64,000 nucleotides of DNA from Agromyces kandeliae (GCF_009674665.1 NZ_WKJD01000018.1:124001-188000), one strand, 5' to 3'. Shown: positions 26,333 through 35,121, counted from the stretch's first letter. Numbers and translations are program-made. Notes: a model not told the origin generated them from the letters alone.

Positions 26333-27111
26333 TGGAGCCCGCCAGCCCGAACATCCGCCTCGAGGTCGACGGCCACGTCGCGATCATCACCATCGACCGG
26401 CCCGAGAAGCTCAACTCGGTCACGCCCGAGATGTCGTACGCGCTCGTCGAGGTCGTCGAATGGGCGGATGCCGCGGACGAGATCCGCGCGATCGTCATCA
26501 CCGGGGCGGGGGAGCGGGCGTTCTGCGCCGGCTCCGACATCCGCACCCTCGACACCTACGCCACGCCGTGGGAGTTCCGGAACCGCACGGACTACTGCGA
26601 CGCGATCCGCGACGCACGCAAGCCCGTGATCGCCGCGATCAACGGATACGCGTTCGGCGGCGGGCTCGAGACGTCGCTCATCTGCGACATCCGCCTCGCC
26701 TCGACGACCGCGAGCTTCGCGGCGCCCGAGATCAAGCTCGGCTGGATCGGCGGCGGCGGCATGTCCACATTCCTCGCGCACTCGATCGGCCCGTCGAACG
26801 CGGCGGTCATGCTCATGACCGGCGACCCGATCGACGCCGAGACCGCGCTGCGCTGGGGCCTCGTGAGCGAGCTCGTCGAGCCCGAGCGGCTCGTGGCCCG
26901 CGCGATGGAGCTCGCTCGGGTGATCGCCTCGCGACCGCCGATCGCGGCCGAGACCGCGAAGGCGAACCTGCGCGCGGCCTTCAACATGACCCAGGACGAG
27001 GCCATGCGCTACGAGCGCGACCTGCAGACCGTCACCTTCGCCACCGCCGACGCGCACGAGGGCCGGGCGGCCTTCGCCGAGAAGCGCGCGGGCGTCTTCC
27101 ACCGGCGCTGA
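26329..27111 (+). CDS. enoyl-CoA hydratase/isomerase family protein
   Basis: A 260-residue crotonase-fold protein: 'IITIDRPEKLNSVTPEM' (about 19-35), oxyanion-hole segments 'AFCAGSDIRTL' (about 64-74) and 'INGYAFGGGLE' (about 104-114), and 'PEIKLGWIGGGGMS' around 130-143. The second catalytic position of classical hydratases (Glu in 'E-x-x-G') appears as Gly/Trp, so the reaction could be isomerisation, hydration or decarboxylation. Two adjacent ATGs (26329, 26332) follow AGGAG. Coupled to the upstream protein. Probably acts on the CoA ester made by the CoA-transferase. Confidence 0.87.
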   Translation: MMEPASPNIRLEVDGHVAIITIDRPEKLNSVTPEMSYALVEVVEWADAADEIRAIVITGAGERAFCAGSDIRTLDTYATPWEFRNRTDYCDAIRDARKPVIAAINGYAFGGGLETSLICDIRLASTTASFAAPEIKLGWIGGGGMSTFLAHSIGPSNAAVMLMTGDPIDAETALRWGLVSELVEPERLVARAMELARVIASRPPIAAETAKANLRAAFNMTQDEAMRYERDLQTVTFATADAHEGRAAFAEKRAGVFHRR

Positions 27112-27152
27112 GGCGCCCGATCGAATCGACCGGACCCATGAGGAGCCCCACC

Positions 27153-28319
27153 ATGACCTGGCCCGATGCCCGCGGCATCCTGCCCGAAGACGCCGACCGC
27201 GCGACCCTCGTCGGCCGCGCCTGGACCGCGGGCGGCCCGAGCGTCGTCGTGCTCCGCCCCGAGGGCGTCGTCGACGTCTCGCGCGCGTTCCCGACGATGC
27301 GCTCGCTCACCGAGCGCGCCGATCCGGTCGCCGCGCTCGCCGATGCCGACGGCCCCGTGCTCGGCAGCCTCGACGACCTCGTCGCGAACACGCCGCCCGA
27401 GACCCGCGACCCCGTGCGGCCGTGGCTGCTCTCGCCGATCGACCTCCACGTCGTCAAGGCCGCGGGCGTGACGTTCCCCGTCTCGATGCTCGAGCGCGTC
27501 ATCGAGGAGCGCGCGCGCGGAGACCAGGACGCGGCCGCCGCCATCCGCGCCGAGATCCTCGGCACCATCGGCGGCTCGCTCGACACGCTGAAGCCCGGCT
27601 CCGAGGAGGCGGCCGCCCTCAAGGCGCTGCTCATCGAGCGCGGCTGGTGGAGCCAGTACCTCGAGGTCGGCATCGGTCCCGACGCCGAGGTCTTCACCAA
27701 GGCGCCGGTGCTCGCGACCGTCGGACCGTGCGTCGACGTGGGCGTGCACCCCGCCTCGCAGTGGAACAACCCCGAGCCGGAGGTCGTCCTCGTCGTGAGC
27801 TCGACGGGTCGCATCGTGGGCGCGAGCCTCGGCAACGACGTCAACCTGCGCGACGTCGAGGGTCGGAGCGCCCTGCTCCTCGGCAAGGCGAAGGACAACA
27901 ACGCGTCGGCGTCGCTCGGCCCGTTCATCCGCCTGTTCGACGACGGCTACGGCATCGACGACCTGCGCGCGTCGGTCGTGCGGCTCTCGATCGAGGGCGA
28001 GGAGGGGTATCGCCTCGACGGCACGAGCGAGCTCGCCCGCATCAGCCGCGACCCGGTCGACCTCGTCGGCCAGGTCGTCGGCGCCCACCACCGGTACCCG
28101 GACGGCTTCGTGCTCTACCTCGGCACGATGTTCGCACCGGTCGACGACCGCGACGTGCCCGGCCGCGGGTTCACGCACCGTGACGGCGACCTCGTGCGCA
28201 TCGCGGAGCCGCGCCTCGGCGCGCTCGTGAACCGCGTGCGCTCGACGGACGCCGCCGAGCCGTGGACGTTCGGGATCGACGCCCTCTACCGATCGCTGTC
28301 CGCGCGCGGACTGCTCTGA
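27153..28319 (+). CDS. fumarylacetoacetate hydrolase-family dehydratase, XylX-like
   Basis: A 388-residue FAH-superfamily protein, of the length and layout of XylX-type 2-keto-3-deoxy-pentonate dehydratases, which remove water to give 2,5-dioxopentanoate. C-terminal core has the acidic metal site 'NNPEPEVVLVVS' (E-x-E), 'GNDVNLRDVEGRSALLLGKAKDNN' and 'YLGTMFAP'. ATG at 27153 has AGGAG 8 bases upstream; ATG at 27138 is a weaker choice. The next gene is a ketoglutarate-semialdehyde dehydrogenase, the expected partner in the Weimberg-type route to 2-oxoglutarate. Confidence 0.85.
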   Translation: MTWPDARGILPEDADRATLVGRAWTAGGPSVVVLRPEGVVDVSRAFPTMRSLTERADPVAALADADGPVLGSLDDLVANTPPETRDPVRPWLLSPIDLHVVKAAGVTFPVSMLERVIEERARGDQDAAAAIRAEILGTIGGSLDTLKPGSEEAAALKALLIERGWWSQYLEVGIGPDAEVFTKAPVLATVGPCVDVGVHPASQWNNPEPEVVLVVSSTGRIVGASLGNDVNLRDVEGRSALLLGKAKDNNASASLGPFIRLFDDGYGIDDLRASVVRLSIEGEEGYRLDGTSELARISRDPVDLVGQVVGAHHRYPDGFVLYLGTMFAPVDDRDVPGRGFTHRDGDLVRIAEPRLGALVNRVRSTDAAEPWTFGIDALYRSLSARGLL

Positions 28320-28350
28320 CACCGCGCACCATCCCGACCCCGGAGACACC

Positions 28351-29853
28351 ATGCTCACCAGCACGAACCCCCGCACCGGCGAGACCCGGCCGACCGGCAT
28401 CGCCGCCTGCACGCCCGACGAGGCCGATGCCGTGATCCGGGCGGCGGATGCCGCGTTCGCGGCGGCATCCGCCCACGACCGCCTCTGGCGGGCCGACCTG
28501 CTGGACGCGCTCGCGGACGCGCTCGACGCGAACCGCGACGACCTCGCCGCCGTCGCCGACCGGGAGACCGGGCTCGGCCTGCCGCGGCTCACCGGCGAGG
28601 TGGGTCGCTCGAGCTTCCAGTTCCGGATGTTCGCCGAGGCGCTCCGCGACGGCGGTGTCCTCGAGGCGACGATCGACCACGCCGGCACGACCCCGCTCGG
28701 CCCGCAGCCCGAGATCCGGCGCATGCTCGTGCCGCTCGGCACGGTCGCCGTGTTCGGCTCGAGCAACTTCCCGTTCGCGTTCTCGGTCGCCGGCGGAGAC
28801 ACCGCGTCGGCGCTCGCCGCGGGCAACGCGGTCGTGCTGAAGGCGCACTCGTCGCACCTCGAGACGTCGCGGGCCTCGCACGCCGTGCTGCGCGACGCCG
28901 CCGCGGCGTACGGCGCGCCCGACGGGCTCATCGGCATCGTGTACGGCACCGAGGCGGGCCGGGTGCTCGTCTCGAACCCGCACGTGCAGGCCGTCGGCTT
29001 CACCGGTTCGCTGCACGGCGGCCGCGCGCTCATGGAGCTCATCGATGCGAGGCCGCGACCGATCCCGTTCTACGGCGAGCTCTCGAGCCTCAACCCGCTC
29101 GTGGTCACCCCCGCCGCCGCCGCCGCGCGCGGCGACGCGATCGCCGACGGGCTCTACGGCTCGTTCACGCTCGGGAGCGGTCAGTTCTGCACCAAGCCGG
29201 GGGTGGCGTTCGTGCCGACCGGCGACGCGGGCGATGCGCTCGTTGCGCGCATCGCGGCGAGGGCGACGGATGCCGCGGCCACGGTGCTGCTCAACGGACG
29301 CATCGCCACGTCGTTCGACGAGATCCGCGACCGGCTGGTCGCGGACGGCGCCGTCGAACTCCTGGCCAGGGGTGCGGCGGGCGACGCCGGCTTCACGGCC
29401 GCGCCGACCGTGCTCGTGACGTCCGCCGCCGCATTGACGGCCGAAGCGACCGAGGAGGCGTTCGGGCCGCTCATCGTGCTCGTGCGCTACGACGACGACG
29501 CCCAGGTCGTGCGGGCGCTCGACGCCGTGCCCGACTCCCTGACCGCGACGATCCACAGCGAGGCATCCGAGGCCGCCGCCGTCGCCTCGCTCGTGCGCGA
29601 GCTCTCGCCGCGCGTCGGACGTCTCGTGTTCGACGGCTACCCGACGGGCGTGCGCGTCTCGTGGGGCCAGCACCACGGCGGACCGTGGCCGGCGACGAAC
29701 TCGCAGCACACGTCCGTCGGGGTGAGCGCCATCCGCCGCTTCCTCCGGCCGCTGGCATGGCAGGACGCGCCGGAGGCACTGCTTCCTGCCGAGCTCCGCG
29801 ACGGCTACGAGGGGATCCCGCGGCGGGTCGACGGGGTGCTGCAGCTGGGCTGA
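28351..29853 (+). CDS. 2,5-dioxovalerate (alpha-ketoglutarate semialdehyde) dehydrogenase
   Basis: A 500-residue aldehyde dehydrogenase. Visible: 'VAVFGSSNFPFAFSVAGGDTASALAAGN' (cofactor region), 'VVLKAHSSHLETS', 'GFTGSLHGG', catalytic Glu in 'FYGELSSLNP' and nucleophile Cys in 'SGQFCTKPG'. The sequence style ('SSNFPFAFS', 'GSLHGGRALM', 'YPTGVRVSWGQHHGGPWPATN') is that of KGSADH enzymes, which oxidise 2,5-dioxopentanoate to 2-oxoglutarate using NAD(P). It ends the co-oriented run and faces a reverse operon with 46 bases between. Confidence 0.88.
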   Translation: MLTSTNPRTGETRPTGIAACTPDEADAVIRAADAAFAAASAHDRLWRADLLDALADALDANRDDLAAVADRETGLGLPRLTGEVGRSSFQFRMFAEALRDGGVLEATIDHAGTTPLGPQPEIRRMLVPLGTVAVFGSSNFPFAFSVAGGDTASALAAGNAVVLKAHSSHLETSRASHAVLRDAAAAYGAPDGLIGIVYGTEAGRVLVSNPHVQAVGFTGSLHGGRALMELIDARPRPIPFYGELSSLNPLVVTPAAAAARGDAIADGLYGSFTLGSGQFCTKPGVAFVPTGDAGDALVARIAARATDAAATVLLNGRIATSFDEIRDRLVADGAVELLARGAAGDAGFTAAPTVLVTSAAALTAEATEEAFGPLIVLVRYDDDAQVVRALDAVPDSLTATIHSEASEAAAVASLVRELSPRVGRLVFDGYPTGVRVSWGQHHGGPWPATNSQHTSVGVSAIRRFLRPLAWQDAPEALLPAELRDGYEGIPRRVDGVLQLG

Positions 29854-29899
29854 CCGCAGTCCGGTCGCGTCCGGAGTGCCTGGCGCGTCCGGCGTGCCG

Positions 29900-30868
29900 T
29901 CAGCGCTGCACGGGGTCCGCGCCGAGGTCGCGCTCGAGGTCGCGGCGCGTGGGGAAGCCCTCCCAGTCGCCCGGGTGCGTGCACGCGGCGGCCCCGGTGC
30001 GGACCGCGAGGTCGAGCCGCCCGTCGAGATCCTCGCCCGCGAGGCGCGCGGCGAGGTATCCGGCGACGAACGCGTCGCCCGCGCCGACGGTGTCGACGAC
30101 GCGCACCGGCACGGCCGCGCGCTCGTGAGCTGCGCCGTCGGCGAAGGCGATCGCGCCGTCCTCGCCGAGCTTGACGACGACCTCGGACGGCCCGAGCCCC
30201 GCGATCGCGCGCGCGAGGTCGTCGGCGGGGGCCCCGGCGAGTCCGGCCAGCAACTCGGCCTCGTCGACGCCCGCGAACACGAGGTCGGCCCGGGCCGCGA
30301 GGGATCGGTACACGGCCGCGGCGTCGGCCGGGTCGGCCCAGAGCGAACTGCGGTGGTTCACGTCGAACGAGACGGGCACCCCGGCGGCGCGGGCGCGATC
30401 GACCGCCGCGTCGATCGCCGCGTGCGCCGTCGCCGAGAGTGCCGGGGTGATGCCGGTCACGTGCAGTAGGTCGAACGCGCCGATGTCGACGAGGTCGAGG
30501 TCGGCGGGCGAGAGCCGGCTGCCGGCGCTGCCGGCGCGGTGGTAGGTCACGAGCGTGCGCCCCGGTGCGGGGGTCTCCTTGATCAGCAGCCCGGTGGCCG
30601 CAGCGTCGAGCGGGGCGACGACGGTGACGCCCTCGGCGCGCAGCTCGCGCGCGACCCGCGTGCCGAGTCCGTCGTCGCCGACGCGGCCGAGCCAGGTGAC
30701 CGCGGTGCCGAGTCGGGCGAGGCCGATCGCGACGTTGCCCTCGGCGCCGCCCGTGCCGACGACGAGGTCGGTCTCGTGGGCGAGCGAGCCGAGCCCGCGC
30801 GTGCGGAGGACGCCGAGGCCCTCGCCGAGGGTCAGCACGCCCCGCGTGCCGCGGTCGCCGGTGCTCAT
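29900..30868 (-). CDS. kdgK: 2-keto-3-deoxygluconate kinase, PfkB family
   Basis: A 322-residue ribokinase-fold enzyme: 'VVGTGGAEGNVAIGLARLG' (about 36-54), 'RTLVTYHRAGSAGSRLSPADL', 'FDVNHRSSLW' (typical of KDG kinases) and PfkB signature 'DTVGAGDAFVAGYLAA' with catalytic Asp. It phosphorylates 2-keto-3-deoxygluconate to KDPG. ATGA overlap with the aldolase gene upstream (30865-30868) makes it the last gene of the reverse operon adh-SDR-eda-kdgK. Confidence 0.88.
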   Translation of the reverse strand: MSTGDRGTRGVLTLGEGLGVLRTRGLGSLAHETDLVVGTGGAEGNVAIGLARLGTAVTWLGRVGDDGLGTRVARELRAEGVTVVAPLDAAATGLLIKETPAPGRTLVTYHRAGSAGSRLSPADLDLVDIGAFDLLHVTGITPALSATAHAAIDAAVDRARAAGVPVSFDVNHRSSLWADPADAAAVYRSLAARADLVFAGVDEAELLAGLAGAPADDLARAIAGLGPSEVVVKLGEDGAIAFADGAAHERAAVPVRVVDTVGAGDAFVAGYLAARLAGEDLDGRLDLAVRTGAAACTHPGDWEGFPTRRDLERDLGADPVQR

Positions 30869-31476
30869 CGCGTCACCGCCGCGACGGCCTCGCGGCTCAG
30901 CCGCTCGATGGCCGCGACGTCGCCCGCCGCGATCAGGTCGCGGGTCGCCATCCAGCTTCCGCTCACCGCGAAGACGTTCGGGTCGGCGAGGTAGTCCGCG
31001 GCGTTCGCAGGGTTCACGCCGCCGCTCGGCAGGAACCGCACGTCGGGGAACGGCCCGGCGAGCGCTCGGATCAGCCCGAGCCCGCCGAGCTGGGCCGCGG
31101 GGAAGAGCTTCAGGCGGGTCAGGCCGAGCCGGACGGCGCGCTGGACCTCCGTCGCGGTCGCGACGCCCGGGACGACGTCGACGCCGCGGGCGAGCGCGCG
31201 CTCGACGACGTCGTCCGCGAGCCCGGGGCTCACCACGAACCGCGCACCGGCGTCGACGACGCGGTCCACGTCGTCGGGGGTGAGCACGGTGCCGGCCCCG
31301 ACCGTGAAATCGGGCAGGTCGCGGAGCGCGGCGATCGCGTCGATGCCCGCCGTGGTGCGGAGCGTGATCTCGGCGCAGCGGATGCCGCCGCGCTGCAGCG
31401 CCTCGGCGACCGGCACCGCCCGGGCCGCGTGGTCGAGCACGATGACCGGGACGAACCGCTGGCCGTGGAGGGTCAT
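30865..31476 (-). CDS. eda: KDPG/KHG aldolase
   Basis: A 203-residue class I aldolase. Active-site Glu and Arg are in 'CAEITLRTTAG' (about 35-45) and the Schiff-base Lys is in 'LTRLKLFPAAQLGG' (about 124-137); 'LPSGGVNPANAADYL' binds phosphate. It cleaves KDPG to pyruvate and glyceraldehyde 3-phosphate. Overlaps both neighbours by ATGA, so strongly coupled to the SDR before it and the kinase after it. Together they complete an Entner-Doudoroff-like uronate or hexonate branch. Confidence 0.9.
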   Translation of the reverse strand: MTLHGQRFVPVIVLDHAARAVPVAEALQRGGIRCAEITLRTTAGIDAIAALRDLPDFTVGAGTVLTPDDVDRVVDAGARFVVSPGLADDVVERALARGVDVVPGVATATEVQRAVRLGLTRLKLFPAAQLGGLGLIRALAGPFPDVRFLPSGGVNPANAADYLADPNVFAVSGSWMATRDLIAAGDVAAIERLSREAVAAVTR

Positions 31477-32231
31477 CGGCCGAGCCACCCGCCGTCGACG
31501 GGGATGACGATGCCCGACACGTAGTCGGCGGCGGGGGAGGCGAGGAACACCGTGGCGCCCGCGATGTCGTCGGCGCGGCCCCAGCGGCCGGCGGGGATCC
31601 GCTCGAGGATCGCCTTCGAGCGATCGGGGTCGTCGCGGAGGGCCTGCGTGTTGTCGGTCGCGATGTAGCCCGGTGCGACGCCGTTGACGGTGACGCCCTT
31701 CGCGGTCCACTCGTTCGCGAGCGCCTTGACGAGCCCGGCGATGCCGGACTTCGCCGCCGTGTACCCGGGCACGTTGATGCCGCCCTGGAAGCTCAGCAGG
31801 CTCGCAGTGAAGATCACCTTCCCGCGACCGCGCTCGAGCATCCCCTGGGCGACGGCCTGGGTGAGCACGAACTGGCTCGACAGGTTCACCTCGAGGACGC
31901 GATCCCAGAGTTCGAGCGGATGCTCCGCCGCGGGCGCCCTCGCGATGGTGCCGGCGTTGTTGACGAGGATGTCGATCCGGCGGCCGCGGAGCGACTCGCC
32001 GAACGCCAGTACGGCGTCGCGGTCGGCGAAGTCGACCGCGTGCGCCTCGAAGGTCCGCCCGTGCGCAGCGACGGCTGCGCCGATGGCGCTGCCCTCGGCC
32101 TCGAGGCTCGCGCTCACGGCGATGATGTCGGCGCCCGCGGCGGCGAGCGCCTCGGCCATCGCGAAGCCGATGCCGCGCTTGGCGCCCGTGACGAGTGCGG
32201 TGGTCCCGGTGAGGTCGAAGCTGACGCTCAT
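31473..32231 (-). CDS. SDR oxidoreductase, KduD-like 2-deoxy-D-gluconate 3-dehydrogenase family
   Basis: A 252-residue classical SDR: 'TGAKRGIGFAMAEALA' cofactor loop, 'ILVNNAGTIARAPA', catalytic Ser in 'FTASLLSFQGG' and 'YTAAK'. 'FDLTGTTALVTGAKRGIG' and 'PGYIATDNTQALRDDPDRSKAILERIPAGRWG' are typical of KduD, which reduces 2,5-diketo-3-deoxygluconate to KDG. The following eda and kdgK genes would consume KDG, supporting this call. No KduI isomerase gene lies nearby. Coupled by ATGA overlaps. Confidence 0.82.
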   Translation of the reverse strand: MSVSFDLTGTTALVTGAKRGIGFAMAEALAAAGADIIAVSASLEAEGSAIGAAVAAHGRTFEAHAVDFADRDAVLAFGESLRGRRIDILVNNAGTIARAPAAEHPLELWDRVLEVNLSSQFVLTQAVAQGMLERGRGKVIFTASLLSFQGGINVPGYTAAKSGIAGLVKALANEWTAKGVTVNGVAPGYIATDNTQALRDDPDRSKAILERIPAGRWGRADDIAGATVFLASPAADYVSGIVIPVDGGWLGR

Positions 32232-33277
32232 GCCGCGGCCTCCTCGCCGGTCGTCTCCTGGCCCGCCTGCACGTCGACCAGCACCTTCATGGCGCGACCG
32301 CCCTCGAGGTCGTCGAACGCCGCCCGCGTCTCGGCGAGCGGCACGACCTTCGTGATGAGGAGGTCGCTCGGGATGGTGCCGTCGGCGACGAGCTCGACGG
32401 CCTTCTCGAAGTCGGTGCGCTGGTAGACGCGCGCGCCGAGGATCCGGAGCTCGCGCCAGAAGACGCGCTGCAGGTCGATCTCGCGCGGCCGGGGGTGGAT
32501 GGCGACGACGACGAGCGTGCCGCGGACCTTGGCCAACGAGGTCGCGCCGAGCACCGCGGCCGCGGCGCCGGAGACCTCGAAGACGACGTCCGCTCCGGCA
32601 CCGCCGGTCCACTCCTCGACCCAGGCGACCTGGTCGACCTCGCGGGGGTCGAGCGTGGCGAAACCGAGGCCCGCGATCTGCGCGCGGCGGTTCGCGTCGA
32701 GCTCGATCACGGCGACCTCGGCGCCGAAGGCGCGCGCGACGGTCGCGATGAGCACGCCGATGGGCCCGCCGCCGATCACGACGGCCTTCTCGCCGATCGC
32801 GATCTCGGAACGGCGGACGTCGTGCACGGCGACCGCGACGGGCTCGACGAGGGCGGCGGCGTCGAGCGCGATGCCGTGGGGGAGTGCGACGAGCACGTCG
32901 GCGGGCACGTTCCAGACCGCCTGCAGGGCGCCGGGCGAGTCGATGCCGATGAAGTCGAGGTTCTGGCAGATGTGCTCGTTGCCCGCGAGGCAGGCGGGGC
33001 ATGTGCCGTCCCACGCGAGCGGCATGACGGTGACGGCATCGCCGAGATCCCATCCGGTGACGCCCTCGCCGAGCGCGGCGATGGTCCCGCTCATCTCGTG
33101 GCCGAACACCAGCGGGGTCCGGACGCGGGCGTCCATGCTGCCGTGGAGGATGTGCAGGTCGGTGCCGCAGAGGCCGACGTAGGCGACGCGGATCTGCACC
33201 TGCCCCGGGGCCGGCGGTCGGGGTTCCGCCTCCGAGACGGTGATGGTCGAGTCGCCCGTGTACGCGGCGGTCAGCAT
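32228..33277 (-). CDS. zinc-binding alcohol dehydrogenase family protein
   Basis: A 349-residue MDR dehydrogenase. Catalytic zinc ligands are Cys in 'GLCGTDLHILHG' and His-Glu in 'VFGHEMSG'; NAD-binding motif 'VVIGGGPIGVLIATVARAFGAEVAVIE'. The structural zinc lobe reads 'DGTCPACLAGNEHIC', so three Cys are present and the usual first Cys is Asp. ATG preceded by GGAGGA, the strongest ribosome site here. First gene of the reverse operon; likely oxidises a polyol or aldonate (L-idonate/galactonate-type) at an internal carbon. Substrate not determinable. Confidence 0.85.
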   Translation of the reverse strand: MLTAAYTGDSTITVSEAEPRPPAPGQVQIRVAYVGLCGTDLHILHGSMDARVRTPLVFGHEMSGTIAALGEGVTGWDLGDAVTVMPLAWDGTCPACLAGNEHICQNLDFIGIDSPGALQAVWNVPADVLVALPHGIALDAAALVEPVAVAVHDVRRSEIAIGEKAVVIGGGPIGVLIATVARAFGAEVAVIELDANRRAQIAGLGFATLDPREVDQVAWVEEWTGGAGADVVFEVSGAAAAVLGATSLAKVRGTLVVVAIHPRPREIDLQRVFWRELRILGARVYQRTDFEKAVELVADGTIPSDLLITKVVPLAETRAAFDDLEGGRAMKVLVDVQAGQETTGEEAAA

Positions 33278-33377
33278 TGATCCTCCAAGCGGATGTCCGT
33301 GGTTCGACGCGAGGAATTGAGGAGACCTTTGCGTCGTGCTCCCCACCATTGTGACAGAGAAATGGAATATCGACACC

Positions 33378-33393
33378 AAATCATCTAACCTTT
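33378..33393. promoter_or_regulatory. copy 2 of 16-bp motif shared by the sugar island control regions
   Basis: AAATCATCTAACCTTT matches the copy at 35147-35162 at 13 of 16 positions. It lies in the divergent gap between the zinc alcohol dehydrogenase and the aldo/keto reductase, 33 bases upstream of the latter's ATG. A weaker half-match (AGACCTTT) is at about 33322-33330. Confidence 0.5.
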
Positions 33394-33425
33394 ACGGAGT
33401 CATGTCGCCCCATGGAGGTCCCTCG

Positions 33426-34397
33426 ATGTTGAGTCGCACCCTGAGGTCCGGCGCTGCCCTCACCGAACTCGGGTTCGGCGCCGCGCAGCTCGGCAACCTG
33501 TACCGGCCGACGGGCGACGACGAGGCGCGGGCGGCCGTCGATGCGGCCTGGGCTGCAGGCATCCGCTACTTCGACACCGCGCCCCACTACGGCCTCGGGC
33601 TCTCCGAGCGACGGCTCGGCGAGGCACTGCGCGACCGCCCCCGCGACGAGTTCGTGCTGTCCACGAAGGTCGGACGACTGCTCGTCCCGAGCGGCTCCCC
33701 CGAGGGCACCATGGACGACGGCGGCTTCGCCGTGCCGGCGACCCTCCGACGCGAGTGGGACCTCAGCCGCGACGGCATCCGCCGATCGGTCGACGAGAGC
33801 CTCGAGCGACTCGGCCTCGACCGGATCGACATCGCCTACCTCCACGACCCCGACGACCACGGCTCGCAGGCGCACGCCGAGGCGATCCCCGCGCTGATCG
33901 AACTGCGCGACGAGGGGGTCGTCGGTGCGATCGGCGCCGGCATGAACCAGTCGGCGATGCCCACCGAGTTCGTGCGCCGCCACGACGTGGACCTGATCAT
34001 GCTCGCCGGGCGGTACACCCTGCTCGAGCAGGGCGCGCTCGACGACCTGCTCCCGCTCGCGCTCGAGCGCGGCGTCGGCATCGTGGCCGCGGCCGTCTAC
34101 AACTCCGGGCTGCTCTCGAAGCCGCGCCCGGCCGCCGACGCCACCTACGACTACGGTCCGGCGCCGGCCGACGTGCTCGCGCGGGCGAACGCGATCGCCG
34201 ACGTCTGCGAGGAGTTCGGCCTGTCGCTGCCCGACGCCGCCGTGGCGTTCCCGCTGCGCCATCCGGCCGTCGTCTCGGTCGTGGTGGGCATGCGCACGGC
34301 CGACCAGGTGGCGAGCACCGCCGACCGGTACCGCGCGGAGATCCCCGAGGAGTTCTGGCGGGCGCTCTCCCGACGGGGGCTGGTGCGCGATGCGTGA
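33426..34397 (+). CDS. aldo/keto reductase, L-fucose/D-threo-aldose 1-dehydrogenase-like
   Basis: A 323-residue AKR: 'ELGFGAAQLGNLYRP' (about 14-28), 'GIRYFDTAPHYGLGLSERRLG' region with catalytic Asp and Tyr near 45-52, Lys in 'VLSTKVGRLL', and 'IGAGMNQS'. The 'FDTAPHYGLGLSERRLG' wording is that of L-fucose dehydrogenase/D-threo-aldose 1-dehydrogenase and pyridoxal dehydrogenase relatives, which oxidise L-fucose or D-arabinose C1 to the lactone. GGAGG precedes the ATG. The lactonase and later enzymes of the same route lie 800 bases downstream past the convergent regulator gene. Confidence 0.85.
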   Translation: MLSRTLRSGAALTELGFGAAQLGNLYRPTGDDEARAAVDAAWAAGIRYFDTAPHYGLGLSERRLGEALRDRPRDEFVLSTKVGRLLVPSGSPEGTMDDGGFAVPATLRREWDLSRDGIRRSVDESLERLGLDRIDIAYLHDPDDHGSQAHAEAIPALIELRDEGVVGAIGAGMNQSAMPTEFVRRHDVDLIMLAGRYTLLEQGALDDLLPLALERGVGIVAAAVYNSGLLSKPRPAADATYDYGPAPADVLARANAIADVCEEFGLSLPDAAVAFPLRHPAVVSVVVGMRTADQVASTADRYRAEIPEEFWRALSRRGLVRDA

Positions 34398-34401
34398 GTC
34401 G

Positions 34402-35121
34402 TCAGTCGACGTCGTCGACGGGCTGCTCGTCGACGTGCCGCTCGGTGTAATCCTCGACGCCGAGTACGTGGACGCTCATGCGGATGCGCGCCCGGTCGGG
34501 GTCGTGCGCCTCGAGCGCGTCGAGGATGGCGCGGTGCTCTCGCTGGGTGTCGTGCACCGCACCGTGCTGGTGGATGGCGCGCCAGAGCCGAGCGCGGGCC
34601 GTCCGGCCGACGAGCGCGTCGATGATCGCGGCGAACGCGGGGTTGCCGCTCGCGGTCGCGATCAGGCGATGGAACTCGGTGTCGACGTCGATCGTCGCCT
34701 CGAGGTCGACGTCGTCCCCGACCGAGAGGATCGCCTCGCCGCGCTCGAGGATCCGGCGCGCCTCGGCGAGCTCGTCGTCGGAGATGCGCAGCGCCGCGTG
34801 CGCCGCGGCCTCGGGCTCGAGCACGCGCCGCACGGCGAGCAGGTGCACGCTGTTCTCGGGGCTCTGGAGCTCGGCGAGCATGCCGAGCGGCTCGAGGAGC
34901 TGTCCGGGTTCGAGCGAGGTGACGTAGGTGCCGTCGCCCTGCCTGGTCTCGAGCACCCCGAGCACGACGAGTGCACGGACGCCCTCGCGCAGCGGCCCGC
35001 GCGAGACGCCGAGCCTGGCGCCGAGCTCGCGCTCGACGGGCAGCCGGGAGCCGGCGACGAGCTCGCCGCTCGTGATCATCTGGCGGATTCCGTCGATGAC
35101 GACGTTCGAACGCGATCCCAT
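34402..35121 (-). CDS. GntR family regulator, FadR/FCD subfamily
   Basis: A 239-residue FCD-type regulator: winged helix about 5-75 ('GSRLPVERELGARLGVSRGP', 'LGVLETRQGDGTYV') and FCD domain with 'DTEFHRLIATASGN' and 'REHRAILDALEAHD', 'MSVHVLGVEDY'. Convergent with the aldo/keto reductase (4 bases apart) and divergent from the lactonase operon, whose control region holds copy 3 of the shared 16-bp motif. It probably represses the L-fucose-type module and perhaps other island promoters, relieved by a sugar-acid intermediate. Confidence 0.88.
   Translation of the reverse strand: MGSRSNVVIDGIRQMITSGELVAGSRLPVERELGARLGVSRGPLREGVRALVVLGVLETRQGDGTYVTSLEPGQLLEPLGMLAELQSPENSVHLLAVRRVLEPEAAAHAALRISDDELAEARRILERGEAILSVGDDVDLEATIDVDTEFHRLIATASGNPAFAAIIDALVGRTARARLWRAIHQHGAVHDTQREHRAILDALEAHDPDRARIRMSVHVLGVEDYTERHVDEQPVDDVD

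Noticed and set aside
26262..29274. Cluster of CGGATGCC words as a local short-interspersed repeat
   Set aside because: Copies share only the core word and codon frame, not flanking sequence, so they are not copies of a larger element.
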